DNA of 55,387 bases from Ophioceras dolichostomum. Lineage: Eukaryota; Ascomycota; Sordariomycetes; Magnaporthales; Ophioceraceae. Positions 22,815 to 32,043 of this stretch are shown here, one piece after another. Position 1 is the first letter of the stretch; every line of letters begins with the position of its first letter. Under the pieces are notes generated by a model that was given only the letters and a program-made list of their open reading frames with translations, was not told the origin of the DNA and made no database searches. A program made the position numbers and the translations under genes. Location: positions 5,319-60,705 of the forward strand of contig PYST01000235.1 of assembly GCA_003049485.1 (NCBI GenBank), written 5' to 3'.

Positions 22815-23340
22815 GGAGGCCGATGATGGATTGAGGGGGACAGCGAATTTCACACGAGTCTTGTTTTTTTTTGTACAACAGATCAACTGTAACTACTATA
22901 ACATTGACGACTACCTAGGAACGAAATGACTTTGCGACGTGGGGTTTTTGGGTCAATTAACTCACCCTTTTTCTTCCCCCCGTTGAAAGCGAGGCTATAA
23001 TGTTTAGACAGCAACAAGTTAAAACAGAGACTATGTATCTCTTTGTTGCAATCGAACTTCATACTTTCTTCCAATTATTGTTTATTCCCCTTGTTTTCGT
23101 GTCAGTCCTCCTGCCAGTCCTTTCACCCACCACGACTGCGGGGAGAGCTATGAGACAGGCGTCGGGGTACATAATGCGCTCAACCCTCCCGTCGAGCCAA
23201 AAATTTCTATCTCTTCTTTTCCCTTCCTCACAACCAACTCAATCTTGCCGAGCCTTCTTTCTGGGAGTAGAGCACAGTACTACTGCTAACTTTACTCATC
23301 GACCAACACCTCAACCCAAACCCCGAACTTCATCCCCAAG
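22815..23340. other. Intergenic region
   Basis: This stretch follows the small Ser-rich gene and precedes the membrane-protein reading frame at 23341, for which it is the probable promoter. A pyrimidine-rich, CA-containing leader lies just before 23341. No gene was seen. Confidence 0.6.
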
Positions 23341-24189
23341 ATGGCCGAATCGATGGAGGTCAAGGCGCTGTCCGACACCACACCCGATACGCCAACCGAC
23401 AAGACCCCCGTGCAGCAGCCCGGCTGGCGCCGCCTATTATTGAAGGGGCTTCTCGTCGCCGCGCTAGCGTCGGCCGCCTTCTCTCTAGGGAGCTCTCTCG
23501 GGGCGGCCGACTACGACCGTGATTCCCCTAGTGCTTCCAATGAGAGCGCAGACATGCATGCCATGTGCTCCCGGATTAAGCAACTCCGGGAAGCAAACCA
23601 TCCAAACCCAGCCTAGTGGACGCCGAAGCCGCTCGAGCTGCTCTGGGTGAGCCCGTTCGACGACTCGGAGTTTCCGACCTACCGATGCGGGAACCTGACG
23701 AACAAGGAAAAGCCGTATTGTGATTGGACCTACGTAGTGGACGACCGGGGCACGAACCTGGGGGTGGCCGTCGATGATAGGGCCTTTCAGCTGTGGTTCA
23801 AAAATCTGTGGCTGTTGGCCGAGGATTACAACGTCTATAATAGCGCGATACAGTCCCGGCAGAACTGGATCGCCCCGACGATCTTCGGCAGGAACGGCAC
23901 CACCGACAGCAGCGGCAACGATGCCAGCGGCGAAAACGGCAGCGGCGACAATGGCAGCAACACATCCGCGGCCTCCGCCGAGCTGGGAGGACAGGAGGAG
24001 CACAGGTGGGTGCGGGACTGGCTGAAGGGCAACTCCACGGCGGTCGACGAGCACCATCTGGAGAAGGGTGAAGGGTATTGGCTTCAGCGGCTGGGGATGC
24101 ACTACACTATCGAGCGTGTTTGCCTGGACACGTTTTCCACAATGTCGCGCAAGAGCCACAATATGGTGAGGGAGATGGATGAGCTCTAA
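23341..24189 (+). pseudogene. Type II single-pass membrane protein with one in-frame TAG, hypothetical
   Basis: The frame from ATG 23341 to TAA 24189 is 282 codons plus stop. It reads coherently throughout except for TAG at 23614-23616 (codon 92), which falls between NHPNPA and WTPKPLELLW. The N-terminus is a short hydrophilic tail with a GWRR flank, then a membrane segment (LLLKGLLVAALASAAFSLG, ~32-50). The rest would be luminal or extracellular. It has paired cysteines, several N-glycosylation sequons (NLT, NGT, NGS, NTS, NST), a Trp-rich stretch (LWFKNLWLLAEDYNVY) and a Gly/Asn/Ser-rich spacer near 200. No GT-AG intron that keeps frame without removing the membrane segment removes the stop: candidate intervals ending at CCTAG are 52, 86 or 98 nt. 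The family is not recognised. It is either a recently disabled gene or a single-base assembly error. Confidence 0.6.
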
Positions 24190-24641
24190 GCACGAGAGTC
24201 CGAAGGCCGGAAGAAGGGTTTTCTCAACTGTAGTTAATTAGATCAGGGACCTGCCTGTGGTACCTACTACCTCTCTAGCTTTATCAACTCTGCTTGTTAC
24301 CTACCTATAACCATGGTTCAAAATCAACCCACCACGTGCCATGCAAATCTCTCTGATGCTTTCATTGTGAACGATGATGTGTTCCAAAAGCCCAAATGTC
24401 AGTAGCATTATTATCCAATTTTGGTTGGGGGAGAGTTCGGGGAACTGGCTACCTACCTACCTACCTTTAGGTAGGTAGAGGTATCTATCTATGTACTTAC
24501 AGGTAGGTGGGTACTTTAGGTAAATAGGAACCCAGGTAAATTATTGGTACGAGGTACTCGTACCTGTGATATAACATTAAGACGGAAAGATGGATTGCAG
24601 CCAAAACAAACCACGCTCGCAACAAGATGCCACCCGTCCAT
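24190..24641. other. Convergent intergenic region with TACC/GGTA array
   Basis: Between two decayed genes that point at each other lies a dense array of TACC and GGTA words at about 24450-24570, in both orientations, able to fold on itself. No coding content was seen. Confidence 0.65.
24450..24570. repeat. TACC/GGTA-rich array with inverted copies
   Basis: CTACCTACCTACCT is followed within 10 bp by TAGGTAGGTAG, then by further GGTAGGTGGGTA and GTACGAGGTACTCGTACC. It is the densest local instance of the TACCTAGGTA motif family seen across this window. Confidence 0.75.
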
Positions 24642-27464
24642 TCAACACCTGCCACCCTTCGTCCTACCCAGCCCCCCACTCCCGCCTTCCCCAGTTCTGA
24701 ACACAGATTGCTGCACACTGCCACCGCCGCCGCCAGCACTCGTCCCACCAGCGGGTGCTCTTCTGGCTGGTGCAGGCTGCGCCACCTGTCGCGCCGGCTG
24801 TTGTACGTACTGCTGCTGTTGCTGTTGCTGTTGCTGCCGCTGGCTCGTCGGCTGTGGGTTCTGCTTCACGTACGATGACGGTGTGGTGGTTATGGTGGTT
24901 GTAGTGGTAGTGGTGGTGGTTGCAGCCGCAGGCTTTGAGGCCGTCGCTGTCAGCTTGCGTGTGAGCTTGGGGGCGGTCGTGACGATCGGGGCAGGTGGCG
25001 GCGGCGGCGGCGCTCCCTTGGCGTCGGAGATGTGGGTGCCGGAGGAGGGCTTCACGTTTGAACTAGCGGACGGCTTGGTGTGTGCGGGCTGCTGGCCGCT
25101 TCCCCCGAGACCGGTCGGGGTGCGGCCGAGAGGCTTCGGAGCGGCTTTGGCCGGGGGTTGCCTTTGTGCCTTCTGTGCCGCCGCCGCTGCCGCCATCACC
25201 GCTGCGTCCGGTGCTGCTGCAGCCGCGGGGGTGCTGTTGGACAGTGGCTTCTCGCCGGAGGAAGGGGTAGTTAGCTGTGGCGAGACCTTGTAGCCTGCCC
25301 CTTCGAGGATGACTTTGGCCTCCTTGATCTTTTCGGCTTGACCTGGTGTTGCAGTTGTATGAAGTTGTGCTGCCTGGTGCTGGTGGTTGGTGTGCTGTGC
25401 ATGCGCGGCAGGATGCGAGGAGTGGTCGTCTGGGCTAGAGCCGGCGCGGCGCGGCCGCCACCACCAGGCATTGTATCGCGACGTGTGGGTTTCAGCGAAG
25501 CGGCGGGGGCTGGTGGGTCCGTGGCATGGTCTCGGCGAGCTTGACCAGTCCCTTCCGGATGGCGTTGAGGGGCAGCAGGGTTGCCGGCCCGATCCCTAGT
25601 CGGGGTTCGTGCTTGGATGCCGGCGCGGTTAGGGCTCGGAGAGGCGTTATTGTGGCCTCCCTGCCTTGCTTCTGGGCGCTGAGCGCTTTCGGGAGCACGG
25701 CCACGGGTATTGCCGCCGGATTGTCGCCAGGGATTCCGTCCGAGTGGGTCGTCGTCGGGTGAGCGGTCACGGAAAGGAGCAGGAGCAGGCGGAGAGCTCT
25801 CTGGGAGACGGTAGTCCCAGCTGCCAGACGATGCCTGTCTCTGGTGGCCGCCTCCACCTCGTCCCGAACCTGGCGCGCCACTTCCTGGGCTGCCGCCCGT
25901 CGCCCATTCGTTTGGCGGGAAGTGCCGCTCAGGGGTAGCTAGCCCCGCCGTCGGCGTCGATGGGCTCGAATGGGTAACTGCGGTCTAGACAGTATGTTTA
26001 GTTTAGCTTCACATGGATTCCCTGCCAGGGCTGCTTGCTATTTGCAATACGGACCAAGCTTCGACACCGAACGTCTGGGACGGTCAAGTGAGTAACTTAC
26101 CACGAAGAGACTAATGTCGTGGTTGTTCTGACTGGCTGCCCGCAGCCGAGCCGCCATCAACCGGAAGCTCCTCTCTAAGTCGCCATCACGCCACGGAAAT
26201 GGCGGGGCGTTGCACACTCTCAACTCATCCACGTCGAAGCCCCAGGCCGTACACGTCGGGCCCAGTCGCTTGAGCCCCATCTCGACTGCATCATGTAGAC
26301 TCTGGACGCTAGGGGCTGTGCTGAAGGGCAGGACAGCCTCCTTCCAGTCCATGGCCAGCGTGTACATCTGCAGGCCCAGCGAGAAGGAGATCCACTTGTT
26401 CACCTCCTTGTCCGAGTCGGGTTTGGGCAGTCTGCGGAACTCGATCGTGCCGCTCTCCTTGAGGATGTTAGCGAAGTTTGTGGAGAGCAGCCGCTTCGTG
26501 ACCATTTGTGCAAACACTGCGCTTCCTTCCGCGGGCAGACTCTGTTCGGGAGCCCGAGGCTCGTCTTAGATCACGCCGCCCATCAGCGCCACCACATCTC
26601 GGGCGGTGGAGCACCAATAGATGGGGTCGGCGAGGTCCTTCCAGGTGTGCTGCGCGTCGTTGTCGTCTATGACCATCGGATAGAGCTGCGTAGCCCACGA
26701 AAGGACCATGTGGTTCGGACGCGCTCACGGGGTCAGCTTGCGCTCCCTGGGCATGATCTTCTCCAGCGGAGACTTCCAGTAGAGCACCACGAGAGCGCAC
26801 TTCTTCATCTGCGAGAGCGAGTACGTGTGCTTGCTGCCGTCGCGTCGGATCGGGGTCATGTGGATGTGAACAGAACACTCGTGGGTTGTTGCGATCTCGA
26901 AGTAGCGATTCAGCACCGAGAAGACCGTTGCGATCTCTTCCGGCCAGACCCTGTTCCGAGCGAATCTTCCGTGATACGACCTCACAGCCCCCTCAAGACC
27001 GAGATTTGAAAGCCCCGGATGCCGGCGGCGGTTAGTGAGCACGTCCACGAACCAATCAGCACCGTCTTTGGAATACATTACAGCCCCGTTTTACGTTCTT
27101 TATCCCGAGCCGGCAGTACAATAGGTTGGTAAAGGAATTTGAAAGTACGGAACTCACAATATGTACCCCCGGGCTCAGGCAGGTTCTCTTTCAGATTCCC
27201 CGCCGTAACGTACCAGCCGTTGTAGCCCTCTTGCGCGGCATTTGGGTTGACGTCCAGTCCGCCGTCCTTGAGAAGCTGCTCCATGACCCTGAAAAGGCCC
27301 AGGAGGTTCAAGTCTGTCGGGTCACCAAGGAGCAACTGATACGCCTCAGGCGCGCCTTCAAAACTGATCTTCGATGGGCATTGCTGGATGGCAAAAAAAC
27401 GCCGGTATTTGTACCTTGGCGAAAGGACGCGCGCTCCTGATGACCGACCGGTTGAGTGGGCAGA
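24642..27464 (-). pseudogene. Amidoligase-family protein with long disordered tail, disabled by nonsense codons
   Basis: Reconstructed exons on the complement are about 27464-27158, 27065-26101 and 25984-24642. Introns of 92 nt (GTGAGT...AAAG) and 116 nt (GTAAGT...CTAG) both keep frame. The core matches the fungal putative amidoligase family: GWYVTAGNLKENLPEPGGTYY, then CSVHIHMTP with the family's His pair, WKSPLEKIMPRERK, and GTIEFRRLPKPDSDKEVNKWISF. Two in-frame stops cut it: TGA at 26725-26727 and TAA at 26566-26568. Sequence between them (QLYPMV...ARDVVALMGG) is still family-like, so they look like true nonsense mutations. The C-terminal part is disordered, Pro/Gly/Ser-, then His/Gln- and Thr-rich. 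It changes frame once near 25440, by a one-base loss or a small 53- or 116-nt intron. The N-terminal FGVEFE-type motif is missing, so the 5' end may be truncated. The family is predicted to form amide bonds; no fungal substrate is known. Confidence 0.7.
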
Positions 27465-27540
27465 CTACAAGGTATGTATCTCTCTCTCTCTTTCCGGGTA
27501 CCCACCTACCAACGTAGAAGTTAACCGACCAGTTCCCATT

Positions 27541-30442
27541 CTAGATGATGATCAACCTGCGCCACACTTCCTGCCCCCTTCCCTCCTTGTGCTTTTCTCC
27601 ATCCCCGAACGGCTCATCCAAAATTGGTCCCCCCTCTTTTACGTTATCCACATTAGCAGCCACGTACCTCCAAAACACAGTCGCGACCCCGATCCTGCAC
27701 CACACCTCTCTGCCTCCTCCTCCCCCACCACCCTCGCTGGCCGTCGACTCCTGCCTCTGAAGAATCAGGCCCGACGGGTTGTGCCCGTTCGTCACATGGA
27801 CGTACAGGAGCTCTGCCGTATCCGTCTCGGCACGCTGCTCCCATCCGGCAAGATCTAGCGCCACATGCGCCAATACTGCCTCGTCGTCGTTTCCGGCGCC
27901 AGCGCCGTTGACGACGACAACAGCGTCATGCGGGAACGTCAAGCGGTCCACCGAGTCCCAGTACGATGTCCAGCCAGTGTCCTTCTTCGGTGGCGAGACG
28001 ACCTTAGCCACCCGCCTCGTCAGGGCCTGCACCTCGAGGTAGTTCCGGACCGTGCCCGCTGCGGTCTCGCCCTCGCCCTCGCCCTGGCCCACCCCCACCT
28101 CTCCAAAGCCGATGACCCGAAACGGACACTTCTCAACGAGGCTTGCCAGACGACGCTCGACGTCCTCCTTGGGCGAGCAGTCGCGTTCAAATACAGAATT
28201 ATGGATCGGCGCGTCGAACGCGGCCCAAGACCAGGTCGGGGCGCCGCGGTACGTCGGCCGGGCGCGCACGTCCACCTTAACGGCCCAGAGGAGCTCGCGT
28301 GCCAGATCGGCCCGCCACATGCCCGCGAAGGGGATGTACTCGTCGTCGAAGACCGAGATGGCCATTTCGGCGCCCAGACTTTGGATGGCCAGCAGCTTGT
28401 CCGCCCCGTGCGTCAGGTTTCGGGTGCAGTACTGCAGGACCATGCGCTGCCAGAGCACATAGAGCTCGTTGGCTGTCGTGTTAGCAGGCTCTTGCGGCGG
28501 CTTCTTTGTCGACTCGACTGCTGCGGATCCATCCTTCATCTCTCCTATTTCACCGCCCGTCACTGCTGCTATTGCTGTTGCCACTGACTCATCGTCGTCG
28601 ACGACGTCGGGAGCAGCACCAGCACTGCTCCTCGGCCACATGTTGAACTGCCATGACCTCCCCATTTCGTTCTCCTCGGAGCCCAGGCAGGAGCGGCACT
28701 CGAAGTACAGCTTGTTCTTGCAGAAATGGATCAGTCGCGTCGACAGGCTGCGCTCCTGCATCGTCCAGCCGCGGCTGTTCCACTTGGAGCCGTCCACGTC
28801 GCCGGATCGCAAGCCGGCCTCGCGGTCGCCGAGGGGGACCAGCACCATGCTACGGCGGGCAGGGGTTAATGGGGCTGCTGCTGTGGACTCTACGCTACTA
28901 CTACTGCTGTTGCTAGTTACGGAGTACGACATTTTCGCCGCTGGGATCTGGTTGACGTCGCGTGAGAGGAAGCCGTCGTGGGAGGATGTGGCGGAGGTCC
29001 TTTAGGGGCCAGGCATATCGTTGTTAGTGTTACCTGTATGGTTGGTCTTATAAATATGGGGAATGAGGAACGCAGAGTAGGGTCTGGAAAGGAACCCGGC
29101 CCTCAAGTAGGTACTCACGCAACCACAGTCACCTCCGCGTACTTGTACACCAAGTGCATCAGAACAGCCTCGTGTTCCCAGTCCTTTGCATCGTCCTGGA
29201 TGATGCAAAGCGAGTCGATCCATAGATACCCGATCCCCAAGGCCTCGCACACCAACACCGACTGGTAGAAGTTCAGCGGCAAGGCGTTCAGGTCGATCCC
29301 GGCCTTCAGAGACTCGAAGTTCGCTCGCACCGCCCTCAACGGCGGCGAGACGCGGATGTCGCCCCACATGTGACTGAGCGCCGCGTACGAGGTAGACTTG
29401 AGGGCCTCGCCGTCGGTGGTACCCGCGGTCTCAATGAGGCGGAGAGTTAATCGGCCGTCTGTATCACTGGATCCGATCTCGAGTAGCCTTGTGGGAAGCC
29501 AGCCTTGCTGTGCCCAGACGGCACACATGGGATGGCTCATTTTGCACTCGCCGATCCAGCCCTTCATCATCTCGACGTTCCTTTTTGACAGTGTACTTGC
29601 GGTCGGGATCCTCCTCCGTGCAGCATGGTGCGGTGTCTCCAGATCTTTTCGCCGCAGCTCCCCGCAACTTGTTAGCAAAATACTAGTACTCGTCACAGTT
29701 CACACCCAGCATCAACCACCAATCAGAAAACGGATAGTTAGATAGTACAGTAGGCAAGTAGAAATGACTTACCGACGGAGTCGTAAACTTTAAACCCCAC
29801 AGTCTTGCAAATCCGCCCATACAGCTCCTCGCCATCCTCCCCCCTCAGCGTGCTGGCCGGTCCGACATCGAAAAACAGGCTCGTGACCACAACGTCCATC
29901 TGTTCATCTAGACCAATAACCGCATCCTCGACCGCTTTGCCAATCTCTCCGTCTTTTTCCTTCTTCTTTTCCAACACCTCCTCGTCAAAAGGCTCACAAA
30001 CAAACCTCACATTGTCGATTTTCACCATCCCGTCCCATTCCGTCTCGAAAAGCTCGTCGAAAATCTCGTTGTCTTCATCGAGAGGGGACACCCCCTGCTC
30101 TTCCATCGGCCGGACCGCCCATTGCGAGCGGATCGTCTTGCGGAGGAGGCGGCAGAGCTCACAGGGAGTCTCGGCTTTGGTGGAAGCACCGGCGCCAATG
30201 GGGGAATTCTTCTTCAGCTCCGGAAAGGACGGGTACGTGACCACCCGCTCGTAAGTGGTGAGGATGGTGTGCCTTCGTACGCTCGCGAGCCTGCGGCGGT
30301 CTGGGACGATGAGGGCGCAGTGCTCGCAGGGCGGCGACGAAGAAGAAGAAGGGTGGGATTCGGATTCGGATTGGATGCTGGCTAGGTTTGGGATGGGAGG
30401 GACGGGCTTGATTAGGGCGCGGTAGGTGGTTGGTGGCGGCAT
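27541..30442 (-). CDS. HET-domain heterokaryon-incompatibility protein
   Basis: Exons on the complement are 30442-29773, 29644-29119 and 28999-27541, totalling 2655 nt or 884 aa. Introns of 128 nt (GTAAGT...AAAAG) and 119 nt (GTGAGT...TAAAG) keep frame. The N-terminus has two cysteine pairs (PCEHCALI and PCELCRLL), common in this group. The region before the domain has the WIGECKMSHPMC motif. The HET domain carries its three signatures: YAALSHMWG (~310-318), LWIDSLCIIQDD (~364-375) and RGWTMQERSLS (~475-485). The large C-terminal part includes PTWSWAAFDAP, typical of HET proteins. Such proteins trigger cell death on fusion with a non-self strain; which allele partner is used cannot be seen. 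The gene appears intact, unlike its neighbours, with its stop at 27541 only 77 bp from the next reading frame. Confidence 0.93.
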
Positions 30443-31078
30443 TGTGGGAAGGGATGAACCAACGGGGTGGGGTGAAATGAGACGAAAGGCGTAGCTAGTG
30501 AGAGAAAGGAAATAGGAGTACAGCGGGTTGGAGTGCTGGAAATGAAATGTGAAGTGAGGGAGTGAGTGATGAGAGAGAGAGAGTGTGTGTGTTGAGGTTA
30601 GAGTAAAGCTCTATGTGAAAAGGCGGGGCGGGCTGACGTGCATATGTGATCCCCGCACGACGCTGCACGCGGGCCCGGCCAATCCGGCGACCTGTGGGCG
30701 GTGCCGCCCTGGTTGGGGGAAATCCTCCACGAAGGATGATAATCAGAGAGAGGCCTTGTCGGCCCCGTCCCATAGGACGGAAACCCTGGGGTTATTATAG
30801 GGGCTATCCTATCGGGATTACTCATAGTTGATTTATAATTGCCATGCTTGTCTTGTTATACAAGACATAGTTCTAGGAACATTTTGGAAGTTGAATGTGA
30901 GTTTACTGCCAAAATTTAGAAAACGACAGAATATCAATTCCGACGGAGGCGGAGATGGTGCTGCTCATGGCTCTGGTGGTTGAGTATGGTCGCGTGGCCA
31001 GTTAGTCGGTCGGCGCCATGTCGAAGGAAGTAAGTCTGGTAGACATGTGGTTGGCAGCTCTAGCTACCTAGGCGGTAG
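30443..31078. other. Region upstream of the HET gene with a stem-loop cluster
   Basis: This holds the HET promoter (a CT/GA-rich tract at about 30560-30600) and, at 30651-30812, a GC-rich stretch with five short inverted repeats in a row. No coding frame is convincing. Confidence 0.6.
30652..30812. repeat. Cluster of five short stem-loops
   Basis: Inverted arms seen are: CCCGC/GCGGG (30652-30656, 30669-30673), GGGCGG/CCGCCC (30696-30701, 30704-30709), ATCCT/AGGAT (30722-30726, 30733-30737), CCGTCC/GGACGG (30765-30770, 30775-30780) and ATAGG/CCTAT (30797-30801, 30808-30812). The element could be a miniature transposon remnant or a structured transcript; no target-site duplication was found. 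Confidence 0.55.
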
Positions 31079-31342
31079 CTATCCCTGATTATATCCGAAT
31101 AGCAAGAGGCCAGTCGTGGCCACGGTAGAAATGGCCCACGACAACTTGCGGCCACTTGGGCGGATGAATGTTGGCGGAGACATCTTGCTGGCTGGCTCTG
31201 TCAGCTGTCTCGTCTCGTCTCGAAGTGGCTGTACGAAAGCCGTAACGATTCTCTCGGAGAAGAAGCGGTCACTCAACGGGAGCAGATCCTCGGACGGCAA
31301 GCTTGCGGGAGCGGACTGCGTTGTCATATCCATCCCACCCAT
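31079..31342 (-). pseudogene. Truncated MFS sugar-transporter N-terminus
   Basis: From ATG 31342 the frame gives 87 residues ending RKLSWAISTVATTGLLLFGYNQG and then TAG. This is the family's first transmembrane segment and the GYDQG-like motif that normally continues with VMSG and eleven more helices. Nothing further of a transporter is found downstream in any frame, and no splice donor follows. The stop lies inside a 7-bp inverted repeat (AGCTACC/GGTAGCT, 31062-31080). The piece is therefore a 5' fragment left by a deletion or rearrangement. The N-terminal tail is longer than usual for hexose transporters. Confidence 0.65.
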
Positions 31343-31947
31343 CGCCGCGCTCAAAAAACGGGTGTCACAAAGATCTCACTCGGTTCATCCTGCTGCCAGC
31401 CACTGTGGAATGTATGGCTTGGGTCTCTGGACTTCAACATGTTCCATCCCAAGCAGCCGAAAGGAATCATCCATTACCATCCAAAAACAGTCCTGCCCGG
31501 CGCAATTCCAAATGGGGGACTCCGCCCACGACTTGCAGGCAAACCCTCACCACATCTGCTGGAACATAACATGTGCAAACCCGCGCAAGCCAACAATCGG
31601 CCACGCAAAATGCCCAACCGCTCTATGAACAGAAAACTAGTCGACTCGCGGTCGCGCTCCTGCCCGCTCCTGCTCGCTGAAGCGCAGGGCGGCAAGACAT
31701 TGAGCGGTTGGCGCAACCCACCAGAGTTCCACCGCTGTGGGGGCCGATGAGGTCATAGCCATGGGTCTCGCAGCTCCCGGCTGAGGATCCCCACCGCGCC
31801 GACCTGCAAGCTGAGTGGAGGGACCCTGCGTGACAAAGAGGAAAGAGATCAGCGAGAGGAGAAAACTGCGCTCGCAGAAAAAAAAGGAAAAATCGAGTCC
31901 CGAGTGGATGTGGCCTGGGGCAATCTCCGGTGAGGATAGGGGGATCT

Positions 31948-32043
31948 CTGATAAGCAGATCCGAGGCAAGAGCCACGGCGGCAGGAGGGAGAAAACTGAT
32001 AAGCAGATCCGAGGCAAGAGTCACAACGGCAGGAGGGAGAAAA
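31948..32043. repeat. 48-bp tandem duplication, two copies
   Basis: Copies at 31948-31995 and 31996-32043 begin ctgataagcagatccg. They differ at three positions, all transitions: one C/T and two adjacent G/A. Confidence 0.9.

Noticed and set aside
1995..23616. Programmed stop-codon readthrough at the two TAG codons
   Set aside because: The following bases do not match the usual readthrough context (stop followed by CTA), and the FTA2-like gene also carries a frameshift.
26522..26728. A 207-nt intron (GTGAGC...GAAG) that would remove both stops of the amidoligase gene in frame
   Set aside because: The acceptor has no pyrimidine tract and the removed stretch still encodes family-like sequence (QLYPMV, ARDVVALMGG), so nonsense mutation is the better reading.
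29464..29667. Apparent frameshift in the HET gene
   Set aside because: A second frame looks protein-like, but using the acceptor at 29645 joins exon 1 to the main frame directly, so no frameshift is needed.
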